This document shows, one piece after another, positions 54,170-64,000 of a DNA stretch of 64,000 nt. The DNA is from an uncultured Clostridia bacterium (GTDB taxonomy: Bacteria > Bacillota > Clostridia > Lutisporales > Lutisporaceae): the NCBI GenBank assembly GCA_937930535.1, contig CALGKJ010000008.1, forward strand, positions 1 through 64,000, given 5' to 3'. Below the pieces are notes generated by a model. The model had not been told where the DNA came from. It ran no database searches and worked only from the letters and a program-made list of their open reading frames with translations. The number at the start of each line of letters is the position of its first letter. Position 1 is the first letter of the stretch. Both the position numbers and the translations under genes were made by a program.

Positions 54170-57100
54170 ATGGATTTAAAAGAGATTTTACGTTCTCTGC
54201 AAGCAGGAAAAATAAATCCAGAAGCTGTTAAACAAGAATTTATTAATACAATGAAGCCTAAAGCCGAGCAAATTGAAGAAAAGAAAACAGAGCAGGTTGT
54301 TTATGTTACTGAGCTGGGAGCTGGTATTGTTCAGATTACAATGAAGGATGAAGCTCACAAAAATGCATTTTCTGATGAATTGGTCAATGAGCTTGAAATA
54401 GCATTTAAGGCTGTAGAAAACGACAATAATAACAAGGTAATTATTCTTACAGGCTATAATGGATATTTTTCTCTTGGCGGTACTAAGGACAGGCTGCTGG
54501 AGATACATGACGGAACATCAAAGTATACTGATACTACGGTATATAGAATGGCATTGGATTGCAAGCTGCCTGTAATTGCCGCTATGCAGGGTCATGCCTT
54601 TGGGGCTGGCTGGTGCATGGGAATGTTCAGTGATTTTATAGTAATGAGCAGGGAAAGTATTTACTCTGCAAACTTTATGAAGTTCGGCTTTACGCCAGGT
54701 GCTGGCTCAACTTTGGTTTTCCCTGAAAAGCTTGGCTCTAATAATGCCCGGGAGATACTCTTTACAGGCAAAAGATATTATGGCTCAGAGCTTGAGGCAA
54801 AAGGAGTGACAATACCTATTCTGCCGCAAAAGGATGTACTTCCTTATGCGATACAACTGGCACAATCACTGGCGGAGTCCTCCAGAGAGGCTTTAGTAAT
54901 ACTTAAGGAGCATATGACTGAGCCTGTTAGAAGCAAGCTGGCAGATATAATAGAAAAAGAACTAGAAATGCATGAAAAAACCTTTCTCAACCAATCCCAT
55001 GTAAAGGAAAAAATACAGAGCACATACGGACAGTTGTCAAAAACAGTTGAAAGCGGAAAGGTTGATAATTTAGAAAAAAACTGCAAGCCGCAAGCGGTAA
55101 GCAATAAATATAACGACTCAATTGCTATTATTGGTATGTCTGGAAGGTTTCCAAGTGCCAACAACATAGATGAGTTTTGGAACAATATTAAAAATGGGAA
55201 AAACTGCATATCAGAAGTTCCACCCTCAAGATGGGCTGTAGAGGAATATTTTGATGCAGACCCCAAGACTCCTAACAAGACTTATAGTAAGTGGATGGGT
55301 GTATTAGAGGACGAGGATAAGTTCGACCCTTTGTTTTTTAATATTTCACCAGCAGAAGCCGAGCTGATGGATCCACAGCAGCGATTGTTTTTGGAAAGCT
55401 GCTGGCAGTGTATTGAAGCGGCTGGCATAAATCCTCATGCATTATTTGGAAGCCGCTGCGGTGTTTTTGCAGGCTGTGTGGCTGGAGACTATGGAAGCTT
55501 GGTAGGAAGCGATGGACTCAATGCTCAGGGACTAATGGGCTCCTCAAATTCTATGCTGGCAGCAAGGATCTCATACCTGCTGAACTTGAAAGGACCATGC
55601 ATGTCAATAGATACAGCCTGTTCAGCATCTTTGGTAGCTATAGCTGAGGCTTGCAACAGCCTTATACTGTATAACAGTGATATGGCACTGGCTGGAGGAG
55701 TGGGCATAATGGCTGGACCTACAATGCACATAATGTCCAGTAAAGCCGGTATGCTGTCCCCTGATGGACAATGCTACACCTTCGATTCCCGAGCCAACGG
55801 CTTTGTACCCGGTGAGGGAGTAGGAGTAATACTGCTAAAGAGACTTTCTGATGCTGTAAGAGACAAAGATCCTATTTATGGAGTTATCAAAGGCTGGGGA
55901 GTTAATCAGGACGGCAAAACCAATGGCATTACAGCCCCAAGCACAAGTTCTCAAAGCTCTTTAGAGAGAGAAGTATATAAACGCTTTAATATAAACCCTG
56001 AAACCATAACAATGGTAGAAGCCCACGGAACTGGAACCAAGCTGGGCGACCCCATAGAAGTAGAAGCCTTGACAGAAGCCTTCAGAAGCTTTACAAGCAA
56101 AAACAATTATTGTGCATTAGGATCTGTTAAGAGTAATATAGGTCATTTGTTTGCAGCAGCAGGAGTAGCAGGAGTAATAAAAATACTGCTTGCCTTGCAG
56201 AATAAAATGCTGCCGCCTACAATAAATTTTGAAGTACTTAATGAGCATATTTCCCTAGAGGATAGTCCCTTTTATGTTAATACCAGCTTGCAGCCATGGG
56301 GTGTCAAGGAGAACCATACCAGAAAGGCAGCAGTAAGCTCCTTTGGCTTTAGCGGAACTAATGCACATATAGTTATTGAGGAATATATACCCCCTGTAAA
56401 GCTGAAGCCTCAACAAAGCACAGAAAAGCCGGTACTTTTTGTACTATCTGCCAAAACAGAGGAGAGATTAAAGGCTTATGCTGGGTCAATGAGAAGCTTT
56501 ATAGCAGCAAGAGAAAATATCAATATGCCAGATATGGCATACACCTTACAAATTGGAAGACCTGCCATGGAGCATAGACTTGCAGTGCTTGCAGCTTCAA
56601 GAGAGCAATTGTTATCAGCTTTGGAAGGCTATATCAATGGCAAGCTTAATAGTAATGTATTCACAGGAAGCAAGAGTAATGGAAGTACTGCTGCTTTTGA
56701 TGGTTTAAAAGAGATTTCTGAAATAAATCATGAGGAAACACTTACAAAAGCAGCAAAAGCATGGGTTAATGGCGGTCGTTGCGATTGGACAAGTTTTTAT
56801 GATGGATTTTCATTAAACCGCATAAATCTGCCCACATATCCATTTGCAAGAGAGCGTTATTGGAAAGCCAAAACACATACGGGAGCAGTTTTAAATATAG
56901 CTGCTGTTGAAAATGATACTGTTATTAATGAACAGCAATCAGAAATTTCTATTGAGGATACTCTGAAAAATATGATTTCCCAAATATTGGGCATAGCTGT
57001 GGATAAAATAGACTCGGAAAATGATCTTACCAGCTATGGCTTTGATTCTATAAGCGGAATGAGTCTCATAAACAGCATAAAAGGAAAATATCAAGTAGAA

Positions 57101-60100
57101 GTGCCTGCAAGAGCGATATTTGAAAATAACAGTATAAGGCTTTTGAAAGAATACCTTATTAATGAAAAGGGAATATCAGAAGCTTCGTTCATAGAAGCAC
57201 CTGAAAAAATATCAGATACAAACAATCATGAGCAGGAAATATTCCCATTATCAGCGTCACAAATGGGCTTATGGCTGATTGATCAATTGTCTCCAGAAAG
57301 CTATGCGTATAATCTGCCGAGTGCATTTAATATAAACAGAATAGTAAACGTAAAAGCATTGAAAAGTGCCTTTGATAAGCTGGTACATCATCATCCAATA
57401 CTTAATGCCAGCATTAATGTTATAGACAAAGAACCTGTTAATGTAATAAAAAAGGAAAATAATTATCATTTTGAACAGATTGGAGCAGAAGAACTGTCAG
57501 AAGGTGAGCTAAAGGCATTAGTGCTGGAAAAAGCACAACAGCCCTTTAATTTGGAAAAAGGACCTTTAATGCGAGTATATTTAATAAGCATAACACCAGA
57601 AAAACATATACTGCTTATTAATATTCACCATATTGTTTTCGACGGAAGCTCATTACCAGTTCTTTTAAAGGATCTACTAGCATTGTATTCCGCAGAATTG
57701 GAAGGACATAGGGAAATACATAATGCGGTGCTTCCTGCTCAAAGCAAGTCATACGCTGACTTTGTACGCTGGCAGTCCGCCATGCTTGACTCTGAGGAAG
57801 GGCAAAATCATAAGGCATACTGGCAAAAGAAGCTGGAGGGTGAGCTGCCAATACTGGATCTGCCAATATGCAAGCCAAGAACTGAAACAACTGAATTAAA
57901 AGGCAAAACATATATGGAGTCACTATCCGCTGAGCTTACTGAGGCTATTCAAAGGCTTTGTGCAGAAGAAAAGGCTTCTCCATTTGTGGTTATGCTAAGT
58001 GCATTTAAGGTGCTGCTGCATAAATACACCAATCAGGAGGATATAATGGTCGGTACTGCAATGCAGGGCAGACCCGGTGCGGAGTATGAAAGCCTTATAG
58101 GATACTTTATCAATATGGCACTGCTTAGAACACAAGTATCAGGAGAAGCACCATTCAGAGAGCTAATCAGAGCAGTACAGCAAAATACCTATGATGCTTT
58201 GGAACATGGAATTTATCCATTTTCTGAGGTTGTTAAGGAAAAGAGCGGAAATAAAAACAGAGGAAGCTCTCCATTAATACAAGCTGTATTTGTATTCCAA
58301 AATTGGCTCAAAAACACAGACCAACTTTTTGGAAACAAGGATAATGACAAGAATATATTGACTCTGGAACCAATTCCAGAAATTCACCAAGAGGGTGAAT
58401 TTGATATATCCCTTGAGGTAATAAAGGATGAAAACAATTATAGTCTATTCTTAAAATATAATAATGACCTGTTTGATGACGAAAGCATTGCTAAGCTGTG
58501 TCAGCACTATATTGAGGTGCTTAAGTCTGTTACACAGAATCCAGCCAAGCTGGTATCCAGAGTAAACTACATCAGTGAACAGGAAAAAAATACACTGCAA
58601 TTGTGGAACAATACAAGCACATATTACCCAAAGGATAAGTGTGTGCAGCAGCTATTTGAGGAGCAGGTAAAGCAAAACCCTGACAATATAGCTGTTATGT
58701 TTAAGGATCAAATACTAACCTACGACCAGTTGAACAGAAAGGCAAATAAACTGGCTAGAATACTGAGAAATAAGGGTGTAAAGCCAGACTCAATAGTTGC
58801 AATAATGGTTGAGAGATCTCTGGAAATGCCTATAGGCTTATTTGGAATAATCAAAAGCGGAGGGGCTTATCTGCCTATTGATCCTGCTTATCCAACTGAT
58901 AGAATAAAGTATATATTGGAAAACAGCAAAGCAAGCATATTGCTGGTACAAGGAAAAGACAAGCCTGTAATTGATTTTAAGGGACAAATAATAGGAATAC
59001 AGGATGAAGAGATAATATCCATGGATGACTCTGATCTGGAATGTATAAATAAGCCTACGGACTTAGCATACGTAATATATACCTCTGGGTCAACAGGCAA
59101 TCCAAAGGGTGCAATGCTTGAGCATCACTCCTTGATAAACAGGCTGAAATGGATGCAGAAGGCCTATTCTCTGACTAAGGAGGATACAATACTGCAAAAG
59201 ACTCCATATACCTTCGATGTATCAGTTTGGGAGCAGTTCTGGTGGGCTTTGGAGGGAGCAAGGGTATGCTTTTTACCGCCCAAGGCTGAAAAAGACCCTC
59301 AGGCAATAGTTGAAGCTGTAGACAGATATAAGATTACTGTTATGCACTTTGTTCCATCCATGCTTAACATATTCCTTGAATATGTTAAGGGCTTTACTGA
59401 AATAGAAACCTTAAAAAGCTTGAGGCAGGTATTTGCAAGCGGTGAGGCATTAACTCTGGCGCAGGTAAGATTGTTTAATGAGCTGTTGAACCAAAGCAAT
59501 GCTACAAAGCTGATGAATTTGTACGGACCAACAGAGGCTACCATTGACGTATCCTATTTTGACTGTTCAACGGGTAAAGACCTTGATAGAGTGCCAATTG
59601 GAATTCCCATAGATAACATACAGCTGCATATTATAGATAAGTATAACCAGCTTCAAGCTGTAGGAGTCCCCGGAGAGCTGTGCATTGCAGGTGTAGGTTT
59701 GGCAAGAGGATATTTAAATAACAAAAAGCTTACAGAGGAAAAATTTATAGATAATCCCTTTGAAAAGGGTACTAAAATGTACAAAACAGGGGATTTGGCA
59801 AAATGGCTGCCAGATGGTAATATAGAATATTTAGGAAGAATAGACCGTCAGGTGAAGATAAGGGGCTTTAGAATTGAGCTTGGAGAAATCGAAGCAGTCT
59901 TAAGCCAGCATGACAGTATCAAGGAAATATGTGTTACAGTTGATGCGGAAAAGGATATAACTGGAAGTGATAAGCTGAAGGCTTATATAGTCGTAAAAGA
60001 AAACAAGAGCGTCTTAAAGGATGAGCTGAAAGGCTTCCTTAAAGATAGGCTTCCAGAATACATGGTACCTGCTGATTTTGTATATATTGACTATATACCC

Positions 60101-60544
60101 CTTACAGCTCATGGCAAGGCGGATATTAAGGCACTTCAGGCATATGAGAGGAGCTTTATTAATAGTAATATAACACAAAAGCCTTTGGAAACCGATATTG
60201 GAAAAATAAGCTTAAATAAAGATTTAAAAGGCATAGTTACAGAGGTTTATAAAGAAATGCTGCAAATAAATGAGATTGATCCAAAAGCGAATTTCTTTGA
60301 TATTGGGGGACACTCGCTGCTATTAGTAAAGGCAGCTATGAGGTTAAAAGAGCTTCTCAATAGAGATATAACTACAGTTGATATGTTTCAATATACAACC
60401 ATAGATTCCCTGACAGATTTCTTAAGCAAAGGAAACACAATAGAGAGTAATGAAAAGGGCAAGAAAAACAGTTTTGCAAAAAGTAAGCAAAAGGCTGCCA
60501 GACAGCGTGATATTCTTATGAAGCTTAGAGAAACAACTTCATAA
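54170..60544 (+). CDS. Hybrid PKS-NRPS 3: ECH2-KS-ACP-C-A-PCP
   Basis: ECH2 54295-55030 (GYNGYFSLGGTKDRL, MQGHAFGAGWCMGMFSDF); KS 55115-56390 (DTACSASL, EAHGTGTKLGDP); ACP 56950-57170 (GFDSISG); C 57235-58530 (HHIVFDG); A 58620-60090 (YTSGSTGNPKG, GRIDRQVKIRGFRIELGEIE); PCP 60225-60430 (GGHSLLLV). Confidence 0.93.
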   Translation: MDLKEILRSLQAGKINPEAVKQEFINTMKPKAEQIEEKKTEQVVYVTELGAGIVQITMKDEAHKNAFSDELVNELEIAFKAVENDNNNKVIILTGYNGYFSLGGTKDRLLEIHDGTSKYTDTTVYRMALDCKLPVIAAMQGHAFGAGWCMGMFSDFIVMSRESIYSANFMKFGFTPGAGSTLVFPEKLGSNNAREILFTGKRYYGSELEAKGVTIPILPQKDVLPYAIQLAQSLAESSREALVILKEHMTEPVRSKLADIIEKELEMHEKTFLNQSHVKEKIQSTYGQLSKTVESGKVDNLEKNCKPQAVSNKYNDSIAIIGMSGRFPSANNIDEFWNNIKNGKNCISEVPPSRWAVEEYFDADPKTPNKTYSKWMGVLEDEDKFDPLFFNISPAEAELMDPQQRLFLESCWQCIEAAGINPHALFGSRCGVFAGCVAGDYGSLVGSDGLNAQGLMGSSNSMLAARISYLLNLKGPCMSIDTACSASLVAIAEACNSLILYNSDMALAGGVGIMAGPTMHIMSSKAGMLSPDGQCYTFDSRANGFVPGEGVGVILLKRLSDAVRDKDPIYGVIKGWGVNQDGKTNGITAPSTSSQSSLEREVYKRFNINPETITMVEAHGTGTKLGDPIEVEALTEAFRSFTSKNNYCALGSVKSNIGHLFAAAGVAGVIKILLALQNKMLPPTINFEVLNEHISLEDSPFYVNTSLQPWGVKENHTRKAAVSSFGFSGTNAHIVIEEYIPPVKLKPQQSTEKPVLFVLSAKTEERLKAYAGSMRSFIAARENINMPDMAYTLQIGRPAMEHRLAVLAASREQLLSALEGYINGKLNSNVFTGSKSNGSTAAFDGLKEISEINHEETLTKAAKAWVNGGRCDWTSFYDGFSLNRINLPTYPFARERYWKAKTHTGAVLNIAAVENDTVINEQQSEISIEDTLKNMISQILGIAVDKIDSENDLTSYGFDSISGMSLINSIKGKYQVEVPARAIFENNSIRLLKEYLINEKGISEASFIEAPEKISDTNNHEQEIFPLSASQMGLWLIDQLSPESYAYNLPSAFNINRIVNVKALKSAFDKLVHHHPILNASINVIDKEPVNVIKKENNYHFEQIGAEELSEGELKALVLEKAQQPFNLEKGPLMRVYLISITPEKHILLINIHHIVFDGSSLPVLLKDLLALYSAELEGHREIHNAVLPAQSKSYADFVRWQSAMLDSEEGQNHKAYWQKKLEGELPILDLPICKPRTETTELKGKTYMESLSAELTEAIQRLCAEEKASPFVVMLSAFKVLLHKYTNQEDIMVGTAMQGRPGAEYESLIGYFINMALLRTQVSGEAPFRELIRAVQQNTYDALEHGIYPFSEVVKEKSGNKNRGSSPLIQAVFVFQNWLKNTDQLFGNKDNDKNILTLEPIPEIHQEGEFDISLEVIKDENNYSLFLKYNNDLFDDESIAKLCQHYIEVLKSVTQNPAKLVSRVNYISEQEKNTLQLWNNTSTYYPKDKCVQQLFEEQVKQNPDNIAVMFKDQILTYDQLNRKANKLARILRNKGVKPDSIVAIMVERSLEMPIGLFGIIKSGGAYLPIDPAYPTDRIKYILENSKASILLVQGKDKPVIDFKGQIIGIQDEEIISMDDSDLECINKPTDLAYVIYTSGSTGNPKGAMLEHHSLINRLKWMQKAYSLTKEDTILQKTPYTFDVSVWEQFWWALEGARVCFLPPKAEKDPQAIVEAVDRYKITVMHFVPSMLNIFLEYVKGFTEIETLKSLRQVFASGEALTLAQVRLFNELLNQSNATKLMNLYGPTEATIDVSYFDCSTGKDLDRVPIGIPIDNIQLHIIDKYNQLQAVGVPGELCIAGVGLARGYLNNKKLTEEKFIDNPFEKGTKMYKTGDLAKWLPDGNIEYLGRIDRQVKIRGFRIELGEIEAVLSQHDSIKEICVTVDAEKDITGSDKLKAYIVVKENKSVLKDELKGFLKDRLPEYMVPADFVYIDYIPLTAHGKADIKALQAYERSFINSNITQKPLETDIGKISLNKDLKGIVTEVYKEMLQINEIDPKANFFDIGGHSLLLVKAAMRLKELLNRDITTVDMFQYTTIDSLTDFLSKGNTIESNEKGKKNSFAKSKQKAARQRDILMKLRETTS

Positions 60545-60575
60545 TTAAAACTTTCCAGACAGGAGGATAATTTTA

Positions 60576-63500
60576 ATGGATACCGGTAACGATAAAAAAC
60601 TATATATAAATCCTTTGGATATTGCTGTAATTGGTATGTCTTGCTCCTTTCCAAAGGCACAAAATATTGAGCAGTTTTGGGAAAATTTATGCAATGGGCT
60701 AGAGGCAATAGATCAGCTTTCAGATGAAGAGCTTCTAAAAAAAGGAGTTTCACCAGAGCTATTGAAAAATCCCAATTATGTAAAGGCTGCTTCAATAGTA
60801 GAGGATATTGACCTTTTTGATGCGGAGTTTTTCGGCATTAATCCAAATGAAGCAAAAAGCATGGATCCCCAGCACCGTATCTTTTTGCAAAGCTGTTATG
60901 AAGCACTGGAAAATGCGGGCTATAATCCTGAAAAATATGAGGGTGATATAGGAGTTTTTGCAGGAGTAGCTATGAACTCCTATATTCCTGAGGTACTAAG
61001 CAAAAACAATGATTTTTTTAAGTCACTCAGCAGTGAACAGCTTATGATTGGCAATGATAAGGATTTTCTGCCCACCTTGGTTTCATACAAGCTGAATTTA
61101 AAGGGACCCAGTGTAAATGTAAATACTGCCTGTTCAACCTCCTTGGTAGCAATACACTTGGCTCGCCAGAGTCTGCTTCTAAATGAATGCGATATGGTGC
61201 TAACAGGAGGTGTATCAATATTTGCTAATAATGGAAAAGGCTATATGTATCAAAAGGACGGCATACAGTCACCAGACGGTCACTGCCGCGCCTTTGATGC
61301 GAAATCCAGAGGTACAATATTTGGTGACGGCTGTGGCGTAATAGTACTTAAACGCCTTTCTGATGCAATAAATGATGGAGATAATATTTATGCTGTTGTC
61401 AAGGGTTCAGCTATAAACAATGATGGGGCACAAAAAGCAGGTTATACTGCTCCCAGTGTTGAGGGTCAAAGCAAAGCAATAGTGGAAGCACTTGCCGTTG
61501 CAGATATCTCGCCTGAGCAGATTAATTATGTTGAAGCCCATGGTACAGGAACACAGTTGGGTGATCCCATTGAGCTTGCGGCTCTGACTCAAGCCTTTAG
61601 TGAGGACACCGACAGAAAGGGCTTTTGTTCTATAGGCTCCGTAAAGACAAACCTAGGACATCTTAATTCAGCGGCAGGTGCGGCAGGCTTTATTAAAACA
61701 GTACTTTCAGTAAGCAATAAAAAACTGCCTCCAAGCTTGAATTTTGAAATGCCTAACCCTAAAATAGATTTTGAAAACAGTCCTTTTTACGTAAATACTA
61801 CCTTGACAGATTTAAGCGGCATTAATGAGCCTATTCGTGCGGGCATAAGCTCAATGGGAATAGGCGGTACAAACTGTCATGTAGTAATAGAGGAAGCTCC
61901 AAAGGTAAATCTAAAGCAAGCAGCAAAACCTGATAACATAAACAGTATACTGCTGTTGTCGGCTCGTTCCTCCAAAGCCTTGGAGGCTATGACAGATAAT
62001 CTTGCAGAACATCTATACAAAAACCAGGAACTTTCATTAAAAGATGTTGAATTCACACTGCAATGCGGCAGAAAAGCTTTTTCATGCCGCAGAGCTGTAA
62101 AATGCAGCTCAATAAAAGAAGCTGTTGAAGCATTAAGAAGCAGAAATCCTAAAGCTGTGTTTGACGGAAAAACAATAGAAACTGCTGATGAGGCTGTAAT
62201 AAACAATTCCTTGGTTATTCAATGGCTGAAGGGTGAAGATATAGATTGGAGCATAGAATGGGAATGCTTATCCGTGAAAAGGGTATCTCTACCCACATAT
62301 CCCTTTGAAAAGAAACGGTTTTGGGTTGAGCCAGCTAAATCAGACAATGCAGTAATTGAAAACGATGGAAGCCAATATTATAGAAAAAGAGAGGATATGG
62401 CAGATTGGTTTTATGTTCCCTCATGGAAGCATTCTATGCTGCCCTTCTCTGCTAAAAATCCTGAAAAACGCAGTGTATTGATATTTGCTGATAATTTTAA
62501 TATAGGTGAAGCAGTTTCTGAAAGATTAAAGGAGCAAGGGCAGATCCCTATTGTGGTTACTATAGGTAAAGAGTATGTGCAAAAGGATAATGTGAGCTTT
62601 ATATTAGAACCTTCTAATTCAGAGGATTATAACAGGATGCTCACTGCATTAAAGAGCAGTAATAATCTTCCTGACAGTATTTTATTTTTATGGAGTATTG
62701 AAGCAATAAATGAGCAGAAGCTGGATACTGAGCTTAATGCTTTAATAGCTTCACAAGCACCTGGATTTTTTAGTATACTGAATCTGGTTAAGGCTTTGGA
62801 TGATTTGGCAATCAGAAAGTCAATGCAGTTTATTATTATTACAAATAATATTTATGATGTTACAGGCTGTGAGGATTTGTGTATAACAAGCAGTACAATA
62901 CCCGGAATGTGCGTAGTTATGCAGCAGACCTATGAGAATCTTAATTGCAGGATTGTTGATATAGAGGCTACCAAAGCAGGTGGATTCCAGCAAGCTAAGA
63001 TAGTTGAAGCACTGATTAATGAAGCAGGTCATGATGTACATGAAATGGTATGTGCTTATCGGGGCAATAAAAGATATGTACGAGGATATGAACCAATAAA
63101 AGTTGAAGGTGACGCTCCTCATTATAACACTATTCATAAGGATGGAGTGTATTTAGTATTCAGCGGCTTGGAGGGTATTGGCTTCCTTATATCAGAGCAT
63201 ATTGCCAAGAAAATAGGCGGTAAAGTGCTTATACTAGAGGAAGATGGCTTCCCAGAAAGAGAAAGCTGGGAAAAGTGGCTTGAAGAGGTAGGCGGAAATC
63301 ATCAGGTAAGCGAGAGAATTAATAATGCCTTGGATCTGCTTGGATATAATGCTGAGTATATTGGAACAATTACAAACCTCAAAGAGGATTGCGGACTATT
63401 AGAAACTATAGAAAAGCGTTTTGGGAAAATAAATGGACTGATACATGCCCCAGGGGCTTCTAATGCAAAAAGAGTAAAAACAATCAAAGCATCAAGCCCT

Positions 63501-64000
63501 GATACCTGGTATGAGCATTTTAAAGTAGTCAGCTACAGCTTGATCCAGCTAGATCAAATATTTAAGAATAGAGAGCTTGATTTCAGAATAATGCTTAATT
63601 CTCTAGGTTCGGTACTGGGAGGGAACAGCTTTATCAATATTGCCACAGTATCCAACTATATTAAATCATATATTACAAGGGAAAGCAGGACAGACAAACA
63701 AGCGTGGACAGTTCAGTGCTGGGATTCGTGGCTTGTTGAATGGGGTCAAATCGGCAAGTTCTTTCCAGAGGTTATGTATAAGAGAGTTGAGCCTTCCATT
63801 CTTACCAACGAAGAGGGTATACTAAGCTTTGAAAGAACCTTTGCAGTTAAGGATATTGTAGAGCTTGCCATATCAGGCACTGACCTAAGCAGCCGATACA
63901 ACAGATGGGTTAAGCTGGAGTCCTTGCAAAAGCAGAAGGACGAACAGAAGGAAGTAAGCTTGATGCCAAGACCAGAAATGGAAGTAGCTTACGAAGAGCC
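60576..64000 (+). CDS. PKS 4 (partial, runs off window end): KS-KR(inactive?)...
   Basis: No stop seen, so absent from the ORF track. ATG 60576 after AGGAGGA: MDTGNDKKLYINPLDIAVIGMSCSFPKAQNIEQFWENL...; KS motifs NTACSTS, EAHGTGTQLGDP, KTNLGHLNSAAG; post-KS LPTYPFEKKRFWVEP; KR-like region 62395-63860. Confidence 0.9.
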   Translation, partial: MDTGNDKKLYINPLDIAVIGMSCSFPKAQNIEQFWENLCNGLEAIDQLSDEELLKKGVSPELLKNPNYVKAASIVEDIDLFDAEFFGINPNEAKSMDPQHRIFLQSCYEALENAGYNPEKYEGDIGVFAGVAMNSYIPEVLSKNNDFFKSLSSEQLMIGNDKDFLPTLVSYKLNLKGPSVNVNTACSTSLVAIHLARQSLLLNECDMVLTGGVSIFANNGKGYMYQKDGIQSPDGHCRAFDAKSRGTIFGDGCGVIVLKRLSDAINDGDNIYAVVKGSAINNDGAQKAGYTAPSVEGQSKAIVEALAVADISPEQINYVEAHGTGTQLGDPIELAALTQAFSEDTDRKGFCSIGSVKTNLGHLNSAAGAAGFIKTVLSVSNKKLPPSLNFEMPNPKIDFENSPFYVNTTLTDLSGINEPIRAGISSMGIGGTNCHVVIEEAPKVNLKQAAKPDNINSILLLSARSSKALEAMTDNLAEHLYKNQELSLKDVEFTLQCGRKAFSCRRAVKCSSIKEAVEALRSRNPKAVFDGKTIETADEAVINNSLVIQWLKGEDIDWSIEWECLSVKRVSLPTYPFEKKRFWVEPAKSDNAVIENDGSQYYRKREDMADWFYVPSWKHSMLPFSAKNPEKRSVLIFADNFNIGEAVSERLKEQGQIPIVVTIGKEYVQKDNVSFILEPSNSEDYNRMLTALKSSNNLPDSILFLWSIEAINEQKLDTELNALIASQAPGFFSILNLVKALDDLAIRKSMQFIIITNNIYDVTGCEDLCITSSTIPGMCVVMQQTYENLNCRIVDIEATKAGGFQQAKIVEALINEAGHDVHEMVCAYRGNKRYVRGYEPIKVEGDAPHYNTIHKDGVYLVFSGLEGIGFLISEHIAKKIGGKVLILEEDGFPERESWEKWLEEVGGNHQVSERINNALDLLGYNAEYIGTITNLKEDCGLLETIEKRFGKINGLIHAPGASNAKRVKTIKASSPDTWYEHFKVVSYSLIQLDQIFKNRELDFRIMLNSLGSVLGGNSFINIATVSNYIKSYITRESRTDKQAWTVQCWDSWLVEWGQIGKFFPEVMYKRVEPSILTNEEGILSFERTFAVKDIVELAISGTDLSSRYNRWVKLESLQKQKDEQKEVSLMPRPEMEVAYEE

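Overview
Low-GC Firmicute, clostridial-type chromosomal window with three blocks. (1) About 1.9-10.8 kb: a self-contained PTS operon of mannitol type (EIICB, MtlR-like regulator, EIIA, 1-phosphofructokinase-like kinase, SorE-like Zn-dehydrogenase, HPr, EI). No MtlD-like gene is visible in it. (2) About 15.3-23.8 kb: a LacI-regulated sucrose locus (sucrose phosphorylase, ABC binding protein and two permeases, GH32 hydrolase, fructokinase) with two near-identical palindromic operators. (3) 25.5 kb to the window end: a large trans-AT PKS/NRPS cluster. It holds a free AT-ER protein, a cupin, PKS1 (FAAL-ACP-KS-KR-ACP-KS0), PKS2 (DH-ACP-KS-[ACP-like without Ser]-DH-KR-ACP-KS-DH-KR-ACP-KS-ACP-ACP), a beta-branching cassette (ACP, decarboxylating KS, HMGS, ECH1), PKS3 (ECH2-KS-ACP-C-A-PCP, A domain reading as Ser), and a truncated KS-KR ORF whose KR looks dead. 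The least explained signals are: a roughly 2-kb A/C-rich, T/G-poor strand anomaly centred on tandem ~189-bp palindromic repeats between PKS1 and PKS2; a ~100-bp two-hairpin dispersed repeat in two inverted copies; and a short helical motif shared by the stand-alone cupin, the duplicated beta-branch ACP region and the start of PKS3. All assignments come from reading sequence and motifs by eye. No database search was run, and domain boundaries are approximate.
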